The position numbers were made by a program, and so were the translations under genes. From positions 128,968-192,967 of the forward strand of contig LUCM01000663.1 in assembly GCA_008360955.1 (NCBI GenBank): 64,000 nucleotides of DNA. Direction: 5' to 3'. The notes under the pieces were generated by a model. That model did no database searches. It was not told where the DNA came from and saw only the letters and a program-made list of their open reading frames with translations. This DNA comes from Fasciolopsis buskii (taxonomy: Eukaryota > Platyhelminthes > Trematoda > Plagiorchiida > Fasciolidae). Shown one piece after another: positions 37,111 to 49,075 of the stretch (position 1 is the first letter of the stretch; each line of letters starts with the position of its first letter).

Positions 37111-37403
37111 TAAGTTGTAAATTTGTAAATATCAGGACCAAATGATGTAAGGAGTGTATCAAAAAATCGATGCATCATGTATTGGTTTTTAATTGTGAAT
37201 GATATAATGTTAATAACACAGCGTTGTCGGTAAATGTAATGCGCCAACGTTTCGACAACCCTCAAGACATGCTCTGCAATTAAAAATAAAAAATAAACTT
37301 GCCTTGTGAAAGACTACCCACGGTAGTCGAAACGGTGGCACATTACATCTACCAACAATGCTGTGTTAATAACATTAAATCATTCACAATTATAAGTTGT
37401 AAA
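37111..37403. repeat. insertion with inverted arms, Penelope-like terminal repeat
   Basis: An 11-bp direct repeat TAAGTTGTAAA flanks the unit (37111-37121 and 37393-37403) and looks like a target-site duplication. Inside, 37190-37256 and 37326-37392 are inverted copies of about 67 bp, containing AATGCGCCAACGTTTCGAC and its complement-type partner GTCGAAACGGTGGCACATT. A GACTACC-CAC-GGTAGTC stem followed by GAAAC sits at 37312-37333. The unit recurs at 53762. Penelope-like elements are known for terminal repeats in inverted orientation and for hammerhead-type motifs; family membership is inference because no coding part is present. Confidence 0.55.
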
Positions 37404-38829
37404 CTATCTCAGGACTTCCGCTTTTCTCACAAACATCCGGGAAAGTTTATGAGATCAGAAAAGTGGACTTCTTGGTGAACTCACAAAACACCATTTGATC
37501 CGTCAGCAGCGAAAGAGATAATTATTGTTTCCCAGATCACGAAACATAAGGCTGTAGTGAAGCTCGTTTAGGACTACTTGTGTGACAACTGGTACCAACT
37601 ATTTGGAGTTGCTCGTGTCGTTTTAAAGCGGAAAGAAGAATTATGACGCTTTAAGGGACAATAAAAGCATTTGCCTATCAGAAACCCTCAAGTAGTAACC
37701 ACTTCGAGTTTCTGTTTATATTTTGTTTTGAATAAAAATTTCCACCTGTTTGCGAATAACGGAAATTTTGATACAAATTACAAACCTTTGTTAAAACTTG
37801 TATTCCGGCAAATTGTCGAGTAGAAGCAAATAACATCCAAATTTTATTCATGTGAATTGATGACAATTTTGGTAAGTTACCAGAACAATAAATACTGGAA
37901 TCCTATTTGCCCAAACATCAGCTACAAGAATAAGATGGCATGCAGATAAATTGGCATGTAGACATCAAGAAAAAGCAAAGCAAGCGATTTTGACAAAAAA
38001 AAAGAATCCAGACATCCATTTATTCAGTAGAACGAAGATGGATTACTGTTCTCAATAATTGCTCGTTGCCTAGGGCAAATGGTTCAAAACCGTGTCTTTT
38101 CTAGTAGTAGAACAATTTTCGTAGATTGCTGATTGAAACATTATAACTTTTATAAAAAATATACTATAGAACAACTAAAGATTCAGCCAAGGTTGCGCTC
38201 ACCACTGAAAATCTTGGAAACTCGAGCGTAGCTTTAGACTAGGTGCTGTAGACTAAAAGAAAAGACTCTAAGTTGCCAGCCGTCAAACAGTATGACTGTC
38301 AACGGAATATCTTGATAAAAATTACATTTCAGGGTTTGGAGAAGAGCAGGCTCTTAGTACAAAAAAAAATTGAAACCATTAATGAAATCTTCGTCAGTCT
38401 GATGTAATTTTGTTTGATGTGATGGCCACGGATTTATCACGGTGGCCTTTCATCCGTATGGTCACGTGTTTATATCTTCCCAGCACCACTTAGTGTCCCC
38501 CATCTGCCAACCCTTTTGTGGTTGTAACTAGTTTCTTGAAATAGAACTATGCACTCGTAGGCCATTGTTAAAAGTGAAACGTGAATGACTAAGGGTTTTG
38601 TTTTTACTGTTTGTTCAAATCATCCATTGGATATATTATCGCGGAAGCCATATAATTATGTTTCTCTAGTAAATGTTCATGAAAATGGAATCTATTTTGC
38701 AAGATTTTTAAACAATAATCTAATAATAAGTTAGTTGAAAAACTACTTGGAATGCTTGGAGTATCACACTGCATTTGTACGTTGCTCGCATATGAGTATT
38801 TTTAAGTTTTTAATTAGCTGGCAAACGTT

Positions 38830-38960
38830 TCAGGGCAAAATGAACGCGATCACTCTGAACCAGGGTCATCATTGACTTCACGGTCAGTTAAGAACCGCTA
38901 ATTGACTTCAACCAAGGTTTGAATGCCACAATATGATCTCCACCGGAGCAGGCCAATTTA
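38830..38960 (+). repeat. SINE-like remnant (family D)
   Basis: B-box-like GGTTTGAATGCC (about 38935-38946), preceded by CTTCAACCAA as in the copy at 26218. The A-box region (GGTCAGTTAAGAACCG) is degraded. Confidence 0.35.
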
Positions 38961-39438
38961 AGATGGTTCTACAGAGGCCGGTTCCCTGACTCCCTTCCCT
39001 TGGATCCATTCTAAAAAAGTGTGGAATATCACAATCGTCCGTGATTTAGTAGTCAAAGTAGTACGATCCATTTTGAAACATTTTCAGCTTCTAAATTCGA
39101 TTGGTTTTCTGTCGTCTACGCAAGTACTTTTAGAAATCCAAATTTCTTAATTAGTCACAAATTCATACTCGCCGTACTTCTCGATCGAAGAGCATCCATT
39201 CACGTTTGTACTTGGGAAGAGCGAGGTTGATTGGGCATCTTAGACACAAGGAAATAAAAACCGAAGTTTATCTCGAACACTAAGAAACCTCTGTCCCCCA
39301 CAAATGAAAACGGGATAACGGTTATAATGTTGACAAAAAAACAATCAAATGGACCATGTTTTAGGATTTGTAAAGGTTTTCCGCAATTAAAAACTGAAAT
39401 GTGACAATCTGCAACTAGCCCCCTACTGACGTCATGCA

Positions 39439-39720
39439 TCACATCAAATGTGGTGTGAAGTTGTCAAGACATTGTTTTATCGAAGCAGGCAATTTAGTTG
39501 TCAGACATAGATGTGAAAAATAGACCAGGTCAATGTGAAGGGTTTTACACGCCTCTGTCACTTGTTTACGAGGTTCTTCTTTAGACAGAAAAAGCAGAAC
39601 ATACACCAACGTATGCAATGTGGCAACAACTGGTCGTATTTCTGTGTTGTACTTACCGAAATTTAGTAGGTCTTCTGTCATGGCTTGGTTCAAACTAAGG
39701 AATGGTCTTTTCATAAAACT
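39439..39720 (-). CDS. two candidate LRR-like exons separated by a 78-nt intron
   Basis: The upstream exon (39720-39657) reads SFMKRPFLSLNQAMTEDLLNF and ends at a perfect donor (TTCG then GTAAGT). After a 78-nt intron with a pyrimidine-rich 3' end (tctgctttttctgtctaaag) the next exon starts at 39578: EPRKQVTEACKTLHIDL, then VYFSHLCLTTKLPASIKQCL. Because 78 is a multiple of three, the intron is also open and a 91-codon read-through from ATG at 39714 is the alternative. LSLNQ and TKLPASIKQCL are LRR-like. The donor of the second exon could not be fixed. Confidence 0.33.
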   Translation of the reverse strand, partial: SFMKRPFLSLNQAMTEDLLNFGKYNTEIRPVVATLHTLVYVLLFLSKEEPRKQVTEACKTLHIDLVYFSHLCLTTKLPASIKQCLDNFTPHLM

Positions 39721-40231
39721 CTACTTTCAGTAGGATCTTCACTATGTTCCGCGTTCACCAAAGTGGATTTAATGCCGTTGTGGAACAGTAGACATACAAA
39801 TTTTAGGAGAGTACTGCAATGTTTCCGTTAGATAAAAGACATGGAATGTGCTCCTTGCAAATTGGTGAACAGATTTCAAAACGATAGCATTCACGGTACT
39901 GGAATTTCTCTACAGGGAATGGAAAGAGTTCTCGGTTCAGGACCGTGTGTAAATGAACTGAAAGATCTTTTGTTTGAGTAAAGTGAATACGCTACACAAT
40001 CTTTAGTGGTATATTTTTAGACCGAGAGTTCGAAATATAAAGCATGAGCTTTCCTTCATTCCAAGTGGGCCCTGCCTCAGCTGCTGTTTCCAACGAAACC
40101 TATCGGATAGAAAAATTAGAGCAGCACCGAGTCTGCTTTACCGCAGTTCATCAAAAGAGCACGTTTCCAGTAATTCAACAGAAACCAAACCCAAAATGAG
40201 CAATCATAAATTGCAAAATTTAGTCACATAC

Positions 40232-41012
40232 CAGTTCCAGGAATTCAATTTACTTGTCCGGCTAGCGGCAGACTGTTCTTCCTGGATGACGCTTCACATT
40301 TTAACAGTACTGCTTCATGAAGAACAAGGCGTGTAAAAACACACAACTAAATTTCAAGATATTAACAGTCAAAATACAATACTACAATTCTGGACTCACA
40401 ACTTTAACCTGTAGCAAATATGCCTCTCTTCGAGAAAGTGATTTTGTTCCATGCAAAACAAGTGCTCGCAATACTACAAGCCTTGTCGGACTGAGACACC
40501 TAACGGTCTATATAAAAGGGCTGATTTCGTTCCAATCAAGATCTCTCTGTACACTCACGAATAATATTGCAGACCATATTTTGGGGACAGTAACTCAAAT
40601 TCCACAATTCGGATTCTAACAAAACACTGTTTGAATGCGCACAACATTTGCTTTTCACAATGCAGTCATCGGGGAAATCTCAACAACCTTGTTAAATTGT
40701 AATATTTAGTTATGATTTAGTGTCTGTTCTTTTTCCAGTGCCATTAACGGGTGTTCCCTAACAAAGTGAATTTTCATTTCTTCAGTATAAATTGGAAATA
40801 CGCAAAGCACCTGTTGTTTGTGTTTTTACCTTTCGCAAATTTACGTGAACTGTTTTACTGACCACAAAGCAACCAAAAGTTTGTTCATCATTTGTCTTGA
40901 GCTTCAAATTATGAAAAGCCGTGCGTTTTTTGGTCAAAAATCCTTGGTATGAAAAATCAAACTTTGTTTGACAGTTATTATCTACGTCCCACAAGTCATT
41001 CTTCCAGATCAC
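40232..41012 (-). CDS. chain of four candidate exons of the LRR-like gene
   Basis: Exons 41012-40830 (61 codons, acceptor aatattttttcgcag, donor AAAG then GTAAAA), 40626-40559, 40499-40400 (donor GTT then GTGAGT) and 40281-40232 (donor CTG then GTATGT). Phases run 0/0, 0/2, 2/0, 0/2 without conflict. The third reads RLVVLRALVLHGTKSLSRRE then AYLLQVKV, an LRR-like leucine pattern. The first contains two cysteines (DVDNNCQTKF ... QTFGCFVV). Introns are 60-203 nt. The link between 41012 and the exon at 41485 needs a further small exon to restore phase (a candidate lies near 41290-41360 with a poor donor), so the two parts may belong to different genes. Confidence 0.33.
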
Positions 41013-41484
41013 CTGCGAAAAAATATTAGAAACACCATTCCGTCTGGACTGTCCTCTTTTGAACTTGTACTTTGATCTACAGTTTAACACATTCACACAA
41101 AACAGGCTAAGCAATACGATAGTTGGAACGCAAACTCATAGGTAGATAGACGTTTTGGTAGGGTCCCAATGACATGCGAGTCGTTTGATATTGTATTTTA
41201 CATTTTATGTCACGCTTCAAGCCAAAATAATTAATTTATAGAGCATGTGTTTGTGTGCATGCAAACATCCCGAAAATATGTAACATGACCGTTTTTTTTT
41301 CATTTTAGTGGTTAATGAAATGTAAACTGCAAATATATCCAATAACATGTTCCTTAACCCGGATTCTTTGTCGGCGGAACTGAATATACTTTGTTCATTC
41401 ACTAACGGTGACATATCACAATACCAATGTGGTCCTTTGTGCATCATACAGACAAAAAAGAAAACTGTCCGCGTTGTGTTTTAC

Positions 41485-41668
41485 CTTTCTCCTTTATTCC
41501 TTTCGAGATAATCCATGCAAAAGGTGACGATTACTAGGCACATCGCGATTAAGTAAGTATTTGTTCTCATATAATCAACCATTTGTGAGGGTGGTTCTCT
41601 ACTTTTGTACTCCGGGATAAAGAATCTCTCAATCACATCCAACTCTGAGTCCGTGGATTGTTTTTCAC
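41485..41668 (-). CDS. candidate second exon: membrane anchor of a type II protein
   Basis: A 184-nt segment with an excellent acceptor (caatgtttctagacag) and a donor (GAAAG then GTAAAA). The 60-residue product has an acidic/basic part (EKQSTDSELDVIERFFIPEY, KSREPPSQ) and then a hydrophobic stretch (TYLIAMCLVIVTFC) before DYLERNKGE. It joins 42160 in phase: one base left over there plus GT here makes a cysteine codon. An ATG-only scan misses it because its own first ATG lies late in the exon. Confidence 0.42.
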
Positions 41669-42159
41669 CTGTCTAGAAACATTGAATAGTGGGTAGTTTC
41701 TCCTGTGTGATAGAATCAGTCTGGCTTAATAAAAGTACAGTGTGCCCTAATAATAGGTGTGACGATCTCCCACGAAGTAGTGGTTGTTTTCCTCGCTGTA
41801 AACCAGTTTAAATGGTTCCGTCGAATTCAGAACGGGTTCAGGCATCGTTGAAATTTTAACAGACTGCTTAAACACAAATCAATCCCATTTGTATCATCAA
41901 GCGTGGCATGTATTTGCAGGCTCCGAGTTCTACTGAGTGGGGATTTTTCTTAGCAGTGAGTGTTTCTTTTCATGCGACGCGTCAAATTTTCCCCTCTTTG
42001 AAATAAGAAAACTCTGCGGGGGTAGTCTGCTCATTTCTACAAGAGTTATGATATTTGATTTTTTTCATTATAGCTGCAAACATATGTGGGAATAAACCTT
42101 CCAAAGCTAATGGGCCTGAGACACTTTTTACTCATCTTCCATATAAGCAGATTACTCAC

Positions 42160-42232
42160 ATCGTTGACATACGTTCTGTTGCACGATATTCTTCCTACGC
42201 GGTCCGTTAATTTTGGAACTCCGTTGTTTCAT
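42160..42232 (-). CDS. candidate first coding exon
   Basis: ATG at 42230-42232, then 24 codons (MKQRSSKINGPRRKNIVQQN, then VCQR), ending at a consensus donor (CGAT then GTGAGT). The basic N-terminus followed by the membrane helix of the next exon suggests a cytoplasmic N-terminus (type II topology). The intron is 490 nt (41669-42158 plus the donor base). No promoter motif could be recognised upstream. Confidence 0.38.
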
Positions 42233-45156
42233 GAACCAAAAAGGGAGTACTCTGAAGGGTGATACTTTTGCTGTCCACATTATCACACTAGGCATTGGAC
42301 TATAGCAGTCGTAGTACAAACATACTAGCCCTAAGCCAATTGCTGCGCGTCTAGGAAATCAAATAGCATACTGAGATATCGGTTTACTGAATTTGTTGCT
42401 TCTAAACATATCAAGGCTTGTGCAAAACTCCCCACAAATCTACTCACTGATTTTTCTTATTCCGTGCAGGAACACCTGGCTGAAAACACTTATTTCGCCA
42501 ACACATGTTTCGACGACGAACACGTTCTTGGGTCCATTCGAACAAAAAGATTTATACCCACTCCGTACTCAGTAGATTGTTAAAGAACCACCAATTTACA
42601 ATATCATAAAGAAAGCCTGGTGTGAAGACTTATCACCAATTCGTATCATACGTTTTTATTGTTTAATTTTTCTTCGAGCTGTGAATGTCTATTGATGTTG
42701 TGAAAGCGGATTACTTGCCCAAAGCAGAGCACAAAACATTTCCTTGAATAAACCTGACCTGAAAAAAACAGAACTTACACAAAGATCAGTCGGTCGCAGC
42801 TGTGTTATAGGTCAGTGGTGCGAGTGTTTCAGACCAAGGGAATGTGAGCGGGAGTGCGTTTAATTCACTGGGTGCGAGCGTGCGATAAAAGCGTCAAAGT
42901 GTCCAACACCCTGGGTTAGTCTGAGTTACAAGGCGCTGATCATTCGGCCCCAATAAACATTTATCAAGTCAGAAGTTTTCGTCATCGCAAGACAAGAATT
43001 TTGCATAAAAATTCAATTTTTGGAAAGAATTGAGTTTTCTCTATCACTTCAATCAAAATTAAAAGATGTGAATTGGAAGTCGCTCGACGGGCTTATTACA
43101 AAAAAGATCCGCCGTCCGCTGTTCCACCACTGTGGCCTGTCTGGGATGACATTTTTAGGGAAATTTGATTTTTAATTTGGAAAGACTGTCACGCATTGGA
43201 AGAGAATTGTTAATTGTTATCGTAAAGACTAAATTAGCAACTAAAATATTTCCAGGTTTCGCGCAAATTCTCCTGACTTTGTGCTGGACCTTGAAGTTGT
43301 AGTTAAAAGACAGAATTTTGACCTTTTAGGCCAATCAGAGTGGAGGAGAATCTTTAGTTATTCATAAGCCTTTTTAATCAGTCAAGCGACTTGAACAAAA
43401 AAAACGAAATGCCATGCCCGAGAGGAGCCCAGATTCCCAACTTTCCTGGATGAAAAGTCATGGTGAATAGGAAGAAGAATGTGTGTAAAGAAGCGATAGA
43501 CAATGGTTAGGATCAGGCTACAGTTTGCAACATCTGCTTATTTTATCTAATTCAAATTTTGATCGTGTAGAATGAATTTAGAGCACGTTCATTTTTCGAA
43601 TTTGCAAATGAGAAAAAAATCAATGAAGGGAAAGAAAAAACAGAACAAAATACCTGGCAAAATTAACAACCGGTTTGTTATCAAACTGGCTATCTCCGGA
43701 AAACCGAAGATGTTTTGTTAACACGACGAAGGAATGCAAAGTTACGCCAAGTGCCTTAGCGGCGACAATTCTGCTCACCCTGGTTTTGTCATCAAAATCG
43801 TCATTGCGAAAAGTCTGCCTTTTTTGCTGTTAAAATTGCCGCATCGCACGCATCATTTCACTCGGAGTTGCAGCCTAATTTCCAGCCAGTTTCAAACTAA
43901 ATAGCGAACAGAACGATGAGACTTTATCTTTCTGTTTTTACTTGATACATTTTGAATGCCCAAGTGATTCAGTCACGAAACCAGAATCAGCTCGTGTAGG
44001 CGGGATTTTACGACACAAATACTAACCCACCATTTCCCACGTGCACATGACCATCTGAGCGGCTATTTGACGTAATTAGACTTTACCGTTTGTCGTTTAT
44101 TTCCTGGAAAGATGATGCAGTTTTACATAGATTTTACTTGAGTAGTCCTGGATCACTGAAAACTGCCTATTGTGTAAGTTAACTGGCGAAGAGTGAATGC
44201 GAAACCTCGAGGTTCCGGTAGCAACGCAAAAATATTGGCCATTTGACAGCAAACTATGTATGGAAAGTTGTCAAAAATCAATCCAATTGTATACCAGCTA
44301 GACGGAGTGCGCAAATGCCGCTATGAGGGGTAACATTGCTCACAGTTTAAAAGGAAATAAAAATGTCTAGTGTGAATCGACGTTCGGCTTAGTAAGTCTG
44401 CATTTTGGCAGAAGGCATGCAGATAGTGGAACTTATGAGTACGGTATGATCAGACAGAAGCAGACGGATATCAGGGACTTCAGTAAGCATTAGAAGAGGC
44501 CCGGCCCCTAAAGTCTTCGTTTCGCCGACTGTCCTGACGACTCTAAGGGTATTTCCGACTGTTTATGTCTTTATTTTTCAACTCGAGTTATAATTTTGAA
44601 TGGTTTCAACTGGGTGAGAGCTGCGGTCAAGTGATGGTCATCAAAGGGCAAATTAACTGATGGACGATGTCATGGAGTCAGCAAAGCTCACATTCGGATG
44701 GGAGGATTCTGACCGTCTAATCACCTCTAACCAAAGGGTATTACAGTCAGTTTAAATGATCAGAGTAGAAGTTCCTCGAAATGGATCAACAGTTACTTCG
44801 TGGAATTACAAGGTCAAATTTTATCAAAAATATTTTGCATAAGTAGAACCGTGACTTGAATTTACTAGTCCTTCGAAGCAAAAGATAAATATAAGTAAAC
44901 GAGCTACTCGGTAAATTTCTAATTCTAGGATCATTACTGCACGTCGAAGAACACGGGATGCAAGCGCCACAAAAAGATACAGAATTGATCAGTTTTGTCA
45001 AAGTACTAGTGAATTCACATGGTCAGACTGCCTTTGCGCATTACAAAGATAGTAAAGAATAACTTGAAACCATCTAGAAATTTCAAAATGCTTTGGTAAA
45101 TCAAATTAAACCCATACATCAAATCAGGTGGCGTCAATGATGTCTAATTCTTCCTA
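42233..45156. other. no gene proven
   Basis: A minus-strand segment at 44786-44938, after the strong acceptor gtgttcttcgacgtgcag, is open in two frames (one reads EIYRVARLLIFIFCFEGL), but no partner exon was found. Otherwise only featureless DNA. Confidence 0.3.
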
Positions 45157-45304
45157 CTAGTTGAGGAGACAGCCAAAACAACAAATCAAAAATGACTGAT
45201 GTAAATCGTTGACAAACAGTCTATTAAAAATAAACTCATCCACAGTCCCAGGCGCCTGTTGGTTCGTGTTCTGTCCTAACGAGTCAAATAAACTGGTTGC
45301 TGAC
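45157..45304 (-). CDS. candidate last exon of an unknown gene
   Basis: After a strong acceptor (actcaaatttttag), 48 codons run to TAG (45157-45159): SATSLFDSLGQNTNQQAPGT, then VDEFIFNRLFVNDLHQSF, then LICCFGCLLN. The other two frames close quickly. The first base completes the two bases left over by the 36-nt exon at 46513. The cysteine-rich end could be lipid modified, but CLLN is not a standard CaaX box. Family not recognised. Confidence 0.33.
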
Positions 45305-46512
45305 CTAAAAATTTGAGTTATTTTCACCAAAGAATTTATCCTCACAGTCAGGTGTCATCGTTCAATGTTGAGTAGTTATTTGAGGCATGGATGCGATTGA
45401 GTGTTTCAAGTTTCGTTTCACTATTTGAAGTGAGTTTTGTTCATACTGCTGTTTTACCGATAGAAAGGAAGGAAATTCAAACATAAAAGTAAACTTCCGG
45501 TTAAACCATTGGATCTATCCTCTTTGATTCTCAAGATTGTCTTTCCTAGCCTACATTGCCGTATGCCTTATGCGATGTCTCAGCGATATACCCAAGCAAT
45601 CGTTTTCTTTTCAGCTGAATCGTTGGTGTGATCAAATTTATCCCACAGTTTATCTTCCAACTTCAATCAGCTGCAAAATTCTAATTCCTCAGTAGCACGC
45701 AAGTGTATAAGAAACATTACACTCAAAACTATGAGTAGAACTGAACTCAGTTCTGATTGTCGCTCAATCAAACACTGAGAACATATTTCGTTTGCAAAAT
45801 GATGTGGTCACTGGGGCGATTAGTCACTGTAAACTGTTAGCACAGTGAGTACTGGGACAGAGGAAACAAATAAAATACGATGTTCACCATCACAAATACA
45901 CACTGGTCCAAAAAAATCGCCAAGGCAATATAGATAACTACTACGACATTAGGGCTACCGGAAAATTTTTATTTCCCATTCTTGGTTAAATACTGAATGT
46001 GACTTTTCGTTGTTAATCATTTTTCCCGGATTTTATGAACGAATTTAACTTTCCCCATGCAAAAATATTCCATCTTCAAAGGAACAAGCACGATTTCCGG
46101 TAAAGTTTTCAACGCCTAAACAAATTTCGAGGAGATAGCCTAAGAACTTGTTTTCCATAATCAAAGTGCCATACTTTTAATATGATTAGAGGGACGGATG
46201 ATATTCGTAATTTCTCAACATGGAATTGATTCACGATCAGATTCGCAAAAAGAATGGTTCACATGCAATTTGCTGGAAGGTTAAACTGAGTAAAATATAT
46301 GCAGTGCATAAGGTCTGTCAAATTGGGAAGAAAAAATGAGCTTTATATTTTTATCATGGCAGTTAAACCCTAAAATTTTGTCAAAATCAGTTCTGAGTTT
46401 TCTGTGGCCCGTGTTGAATGGGTGCTACTAGGCCTTTTTCAAAAAAAAAACAATAGATATCAAGTATTACCAGATATAAGTTGACAAAAGATAAATTGTT
46501 CACGTGCCTTAC

Positions 46513-46548
46513 AGCTTGTCGTCATGTGATACATTCTCACACGTTAAC
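46513..46548 (-). CDS. candidate 36-nt micro-exon
   Basis: Exactly 36 nt between a good acceptor (aatattcctgatgcag) and a donor (AGCT then GTAAGG). One frame is suitable: LTCENVSHDDK plus split codons at both ends (phase 2 on both sides). It therefore joins 45304 openly, giving a leucine codon at the junction. Symmetric micro-exons of up to 36 nt are typical of trematode micro-exon genes, but a single one proves little. Confidence 0.28.
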
Positions 46549-48139
46549 CTGCATCAGGAATATTACAAGTATAGCTTCCTTTGGAATAAGTAATTTCGTG
46601 CTTAAATCATTTTCCCTAGGGTGCAGTGCGTTCAGGCTACAATTCTATCTGCTAGACCTAGCTTCTTATCGTACATAACCATACGGATAGTCAGTCGTTC
46701 AGGTGTAGGGTGATAATAGCAGCAGCCGGTGACAGGGAGGATCTGGAACCGGTGCTCAGTTGCGATCTTGTTCGGCCTCATCTTAGTGCGAGACAAACTA
46801 AAATTAGTTTTTCTTATTTTAGTATTGTTCAATTTTCAAAAACTTGGCAAAAATAATGAATGGGGGAAGAACAAACCCTTCTCCGGCTGCTGTGTGCCAG
46901 AAAGAGATGAAAGGTATAAAGTTCATTTATTCTCGGCGATTATCGATAAGTTTGTCTTCTACCCGAGAAATTTTCTATACTCCCCAAATGCTAACTAGTG
47001 AATTCACTGGGTGGGAATTTGTAAAATTTTTGCGATGCACCCAGTTTTATTACTATTATCGCATTGCAGGGGACATTCCATTCGTGAAGGTGTACTTGGT
47101 TCCCAGTAGATCACTTTTTCACGCGAGTGGTAGCTCGTTCAAATGGAGGATATAAAGGCTCGATAAAAAACTATCCAACAAACGTGAAATATCCCATTTA
47201 ATAGCGCTATCAAGACTGGTTTTGTACCGACAAGAAGAAACATGATATAGGTATAACTAGGAGGGTCAGAGTCCAGTTAATGTGGTAGACGATACGTGAA
47301 AATATACCAGTTCCAAACCATGTAATCTTGCTGTCGTCATTTTTGTGGTATGCGTTCTAATATTATCGTGTACCGGAATAGCGTCTGTTCGATAGTTCGT
47401 TTGGTCGATCAGTCTTGACTGTTCCGGGTATCAAATGTTTGGCATATTTGCTTCAACCGATTGCGATTGATGTTCATCTTCGCCGAGAAATCGGATTTTA
47501 AGAAAGCGTAATAGATTACGTCTGCCCAGAATCACTAACCAGTGACCATTAGCTTTTTGGTAAAAATTGTGTGATTTTGTTTTGGTTACAAGTCCTGATG
47601 AGCTTATTCTGTTTTATATTGATCAGGGTCCAACGGCTTTTGTTTCCCGCAAAACACATTCTCCAGCGTCAAGTGAATCATTCGAATTTGTTTTTTCCGA
47701 CTTAGCATCCAATAGATCAAAAATAGCTAATTAGACGATACCGGGCATCGAGCTATTCATCTTGACTTTGAGATTGATGGAACTAAAAAGGTGGTTTGGA
47801 TTATCACTATTCATCTCTGGATTCAGGAGGACTGCGCGTGACCTATTCGTTGAGTCGGCTTTAACCATACCCAATTTCACAAACTAGCTGGATGTTGCCT
47901 GTCCAAAACGTTGCCGATTCAAGTGGAAAGTCTGGTTCCGATAGTCGGAAACTTTCAAGATTTCTGTCGCCGAAAAACCATTATCCAACTTTCACAACGT
48001 CTTCTTATGAAGTCTGGCTGATTTGACAAAAACTGTGATATTAAAACAAAGCCAGAAAGTCGAAACATCACGGATAACGATAACACAAATGTTTCAGATG
48101 TGATCAAATTCTGAGCCGGAAATCCATTGGTAAGGAAAA
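46549..48139. other. unassigned; conflicting frames on both strands
   Basis: Minus-strand 46632-46832 (QILPVTGCCYYHPTPERL) and plus-strand 46844-47155 (with a clean acceptor before DIPFVKVYLVPSRSLF) are both open and overlap in part, so at most one can be real. No domain is recognised in either. Confidence 0.25.
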
Positions 48140-48245
48140 AATTATTGGCCTACCTCACGTGGTCTATGAAAAAGCCCTACCATCGGCGTATTCGATGTCA
48201 CACACTTCATTTCCCAAGTGGAGGTCAACAACACTACCTTTCAGA
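48140..48245 (-). pseudogene. scrap of a LINE reverse transcriptase (catalytic-motif region)
   Basis: The minus strand reads LHLGNEVCDIEYADGRAFS before a stop. In non-LTR reverse transcriptases the catalytic block is commonly written L-x-D-L-E-Y-A-D-D-I. Here D-I-E-Y-A-D (48182-48193) fits, with the second aspartate changed to glycine, so this copy could not be active. Flanking sequence on both sides has decayed. It would be a remnant of a much longer element. The alternative is chance similarity over about 18 residues. Confidence 0.35.
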
Positions 48246-49075
48246 TAAGGAAAAGCATTTTGTAGAACATAGGCGTTAAAGTTTAATGACACTGTGGCAA
48301 ATTACGAGTCTCTTTTATTTGACTGGACATGATGTGGATTGATAAAATTTAGTCGTAAGCCCCAATGTCAACTGAAACCCAAGAGTATCACTCGTTGAGT
48401 GTCCGGAAGTAAGTTTTGGTACTTGATTTTGCGGTGAACAGTACCACGGTGCAATGCTTTTGCAGATACACAAGCAGTTGAAATATCTAAGAACAAAATG
48501 CTCAGTGGTTCTTGAAAAGCAAGACAGACTCAGACAGATGTAAGAAGCAACGAATAGATCACCTTCCCCAGGAGTGTTGTGAACCTCATTCCACCCCTCC
48601 GGAGTATGCTGGTTATGTACATTGTATTAGCTGCCTAGAGTGAGGCGTATAACCAAGTTTTGACACCAGTCACCCATGGCTTGGTGTGTGCTACATAGTC
48701 GACGAGAAATGAGTCGGATGACAAAACGACAATCATCAAAGTGCGTTGACGCGCATGTGTTCTACTTTGCACAAAATTCAACATACGAATCACATCAATT
48801 ATTGTTTATTTTACTTCACTTTTATTTGTTCTGTTCAACAGAGTTCAGCAAAAAATAACTGAATAAATTTTGACACCAATGCAAGTGCACGAATAATTGG
48901 GAGTGCATGAAAAAATGCCAAAAGTAATTTCAAGGATCCAAATTGTGGATGTAAAAGTGATTTTTAAATGTCTAAATTTGTCATAGACTGTGAGAAATGA
49001 CTTCCCAAGAAAATTCCTATTTCAGTAGAGTTTATGTGTGCAAATTTGCAATCAAATAAATTCGCAATATTTTAC
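48246..49075. other. no gene recognised
   Basis: Short frames only. If the 49-kb exons are real, this lies in their downstream intron. Confidence 0.3.

Larger units (their letters stand above)
36854..39438. other. intron-like stretch with repeats and two possible exons
   Basis: Holds the Penelope-like terminal repeat (37111-37403) and a SINE remnant (about 38830-38960). Minus-strand frame 39200-39442 contains an LRR-like stretch (LQILKHGPFDCFFVNIITVI). A segment just below it (about 39180-39241), after the strong acceptor ttatttccttgtgtctaag, reads CPINLALPKYKREWMLFDRE. Phases to neighbours could not be settled. Confidence 0.28.

Noticed and set aside
47580..47620. CTGATGAG word as a possible hammerhead core
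   Set aside because: No GAAAC block at the required distance and no stem II.
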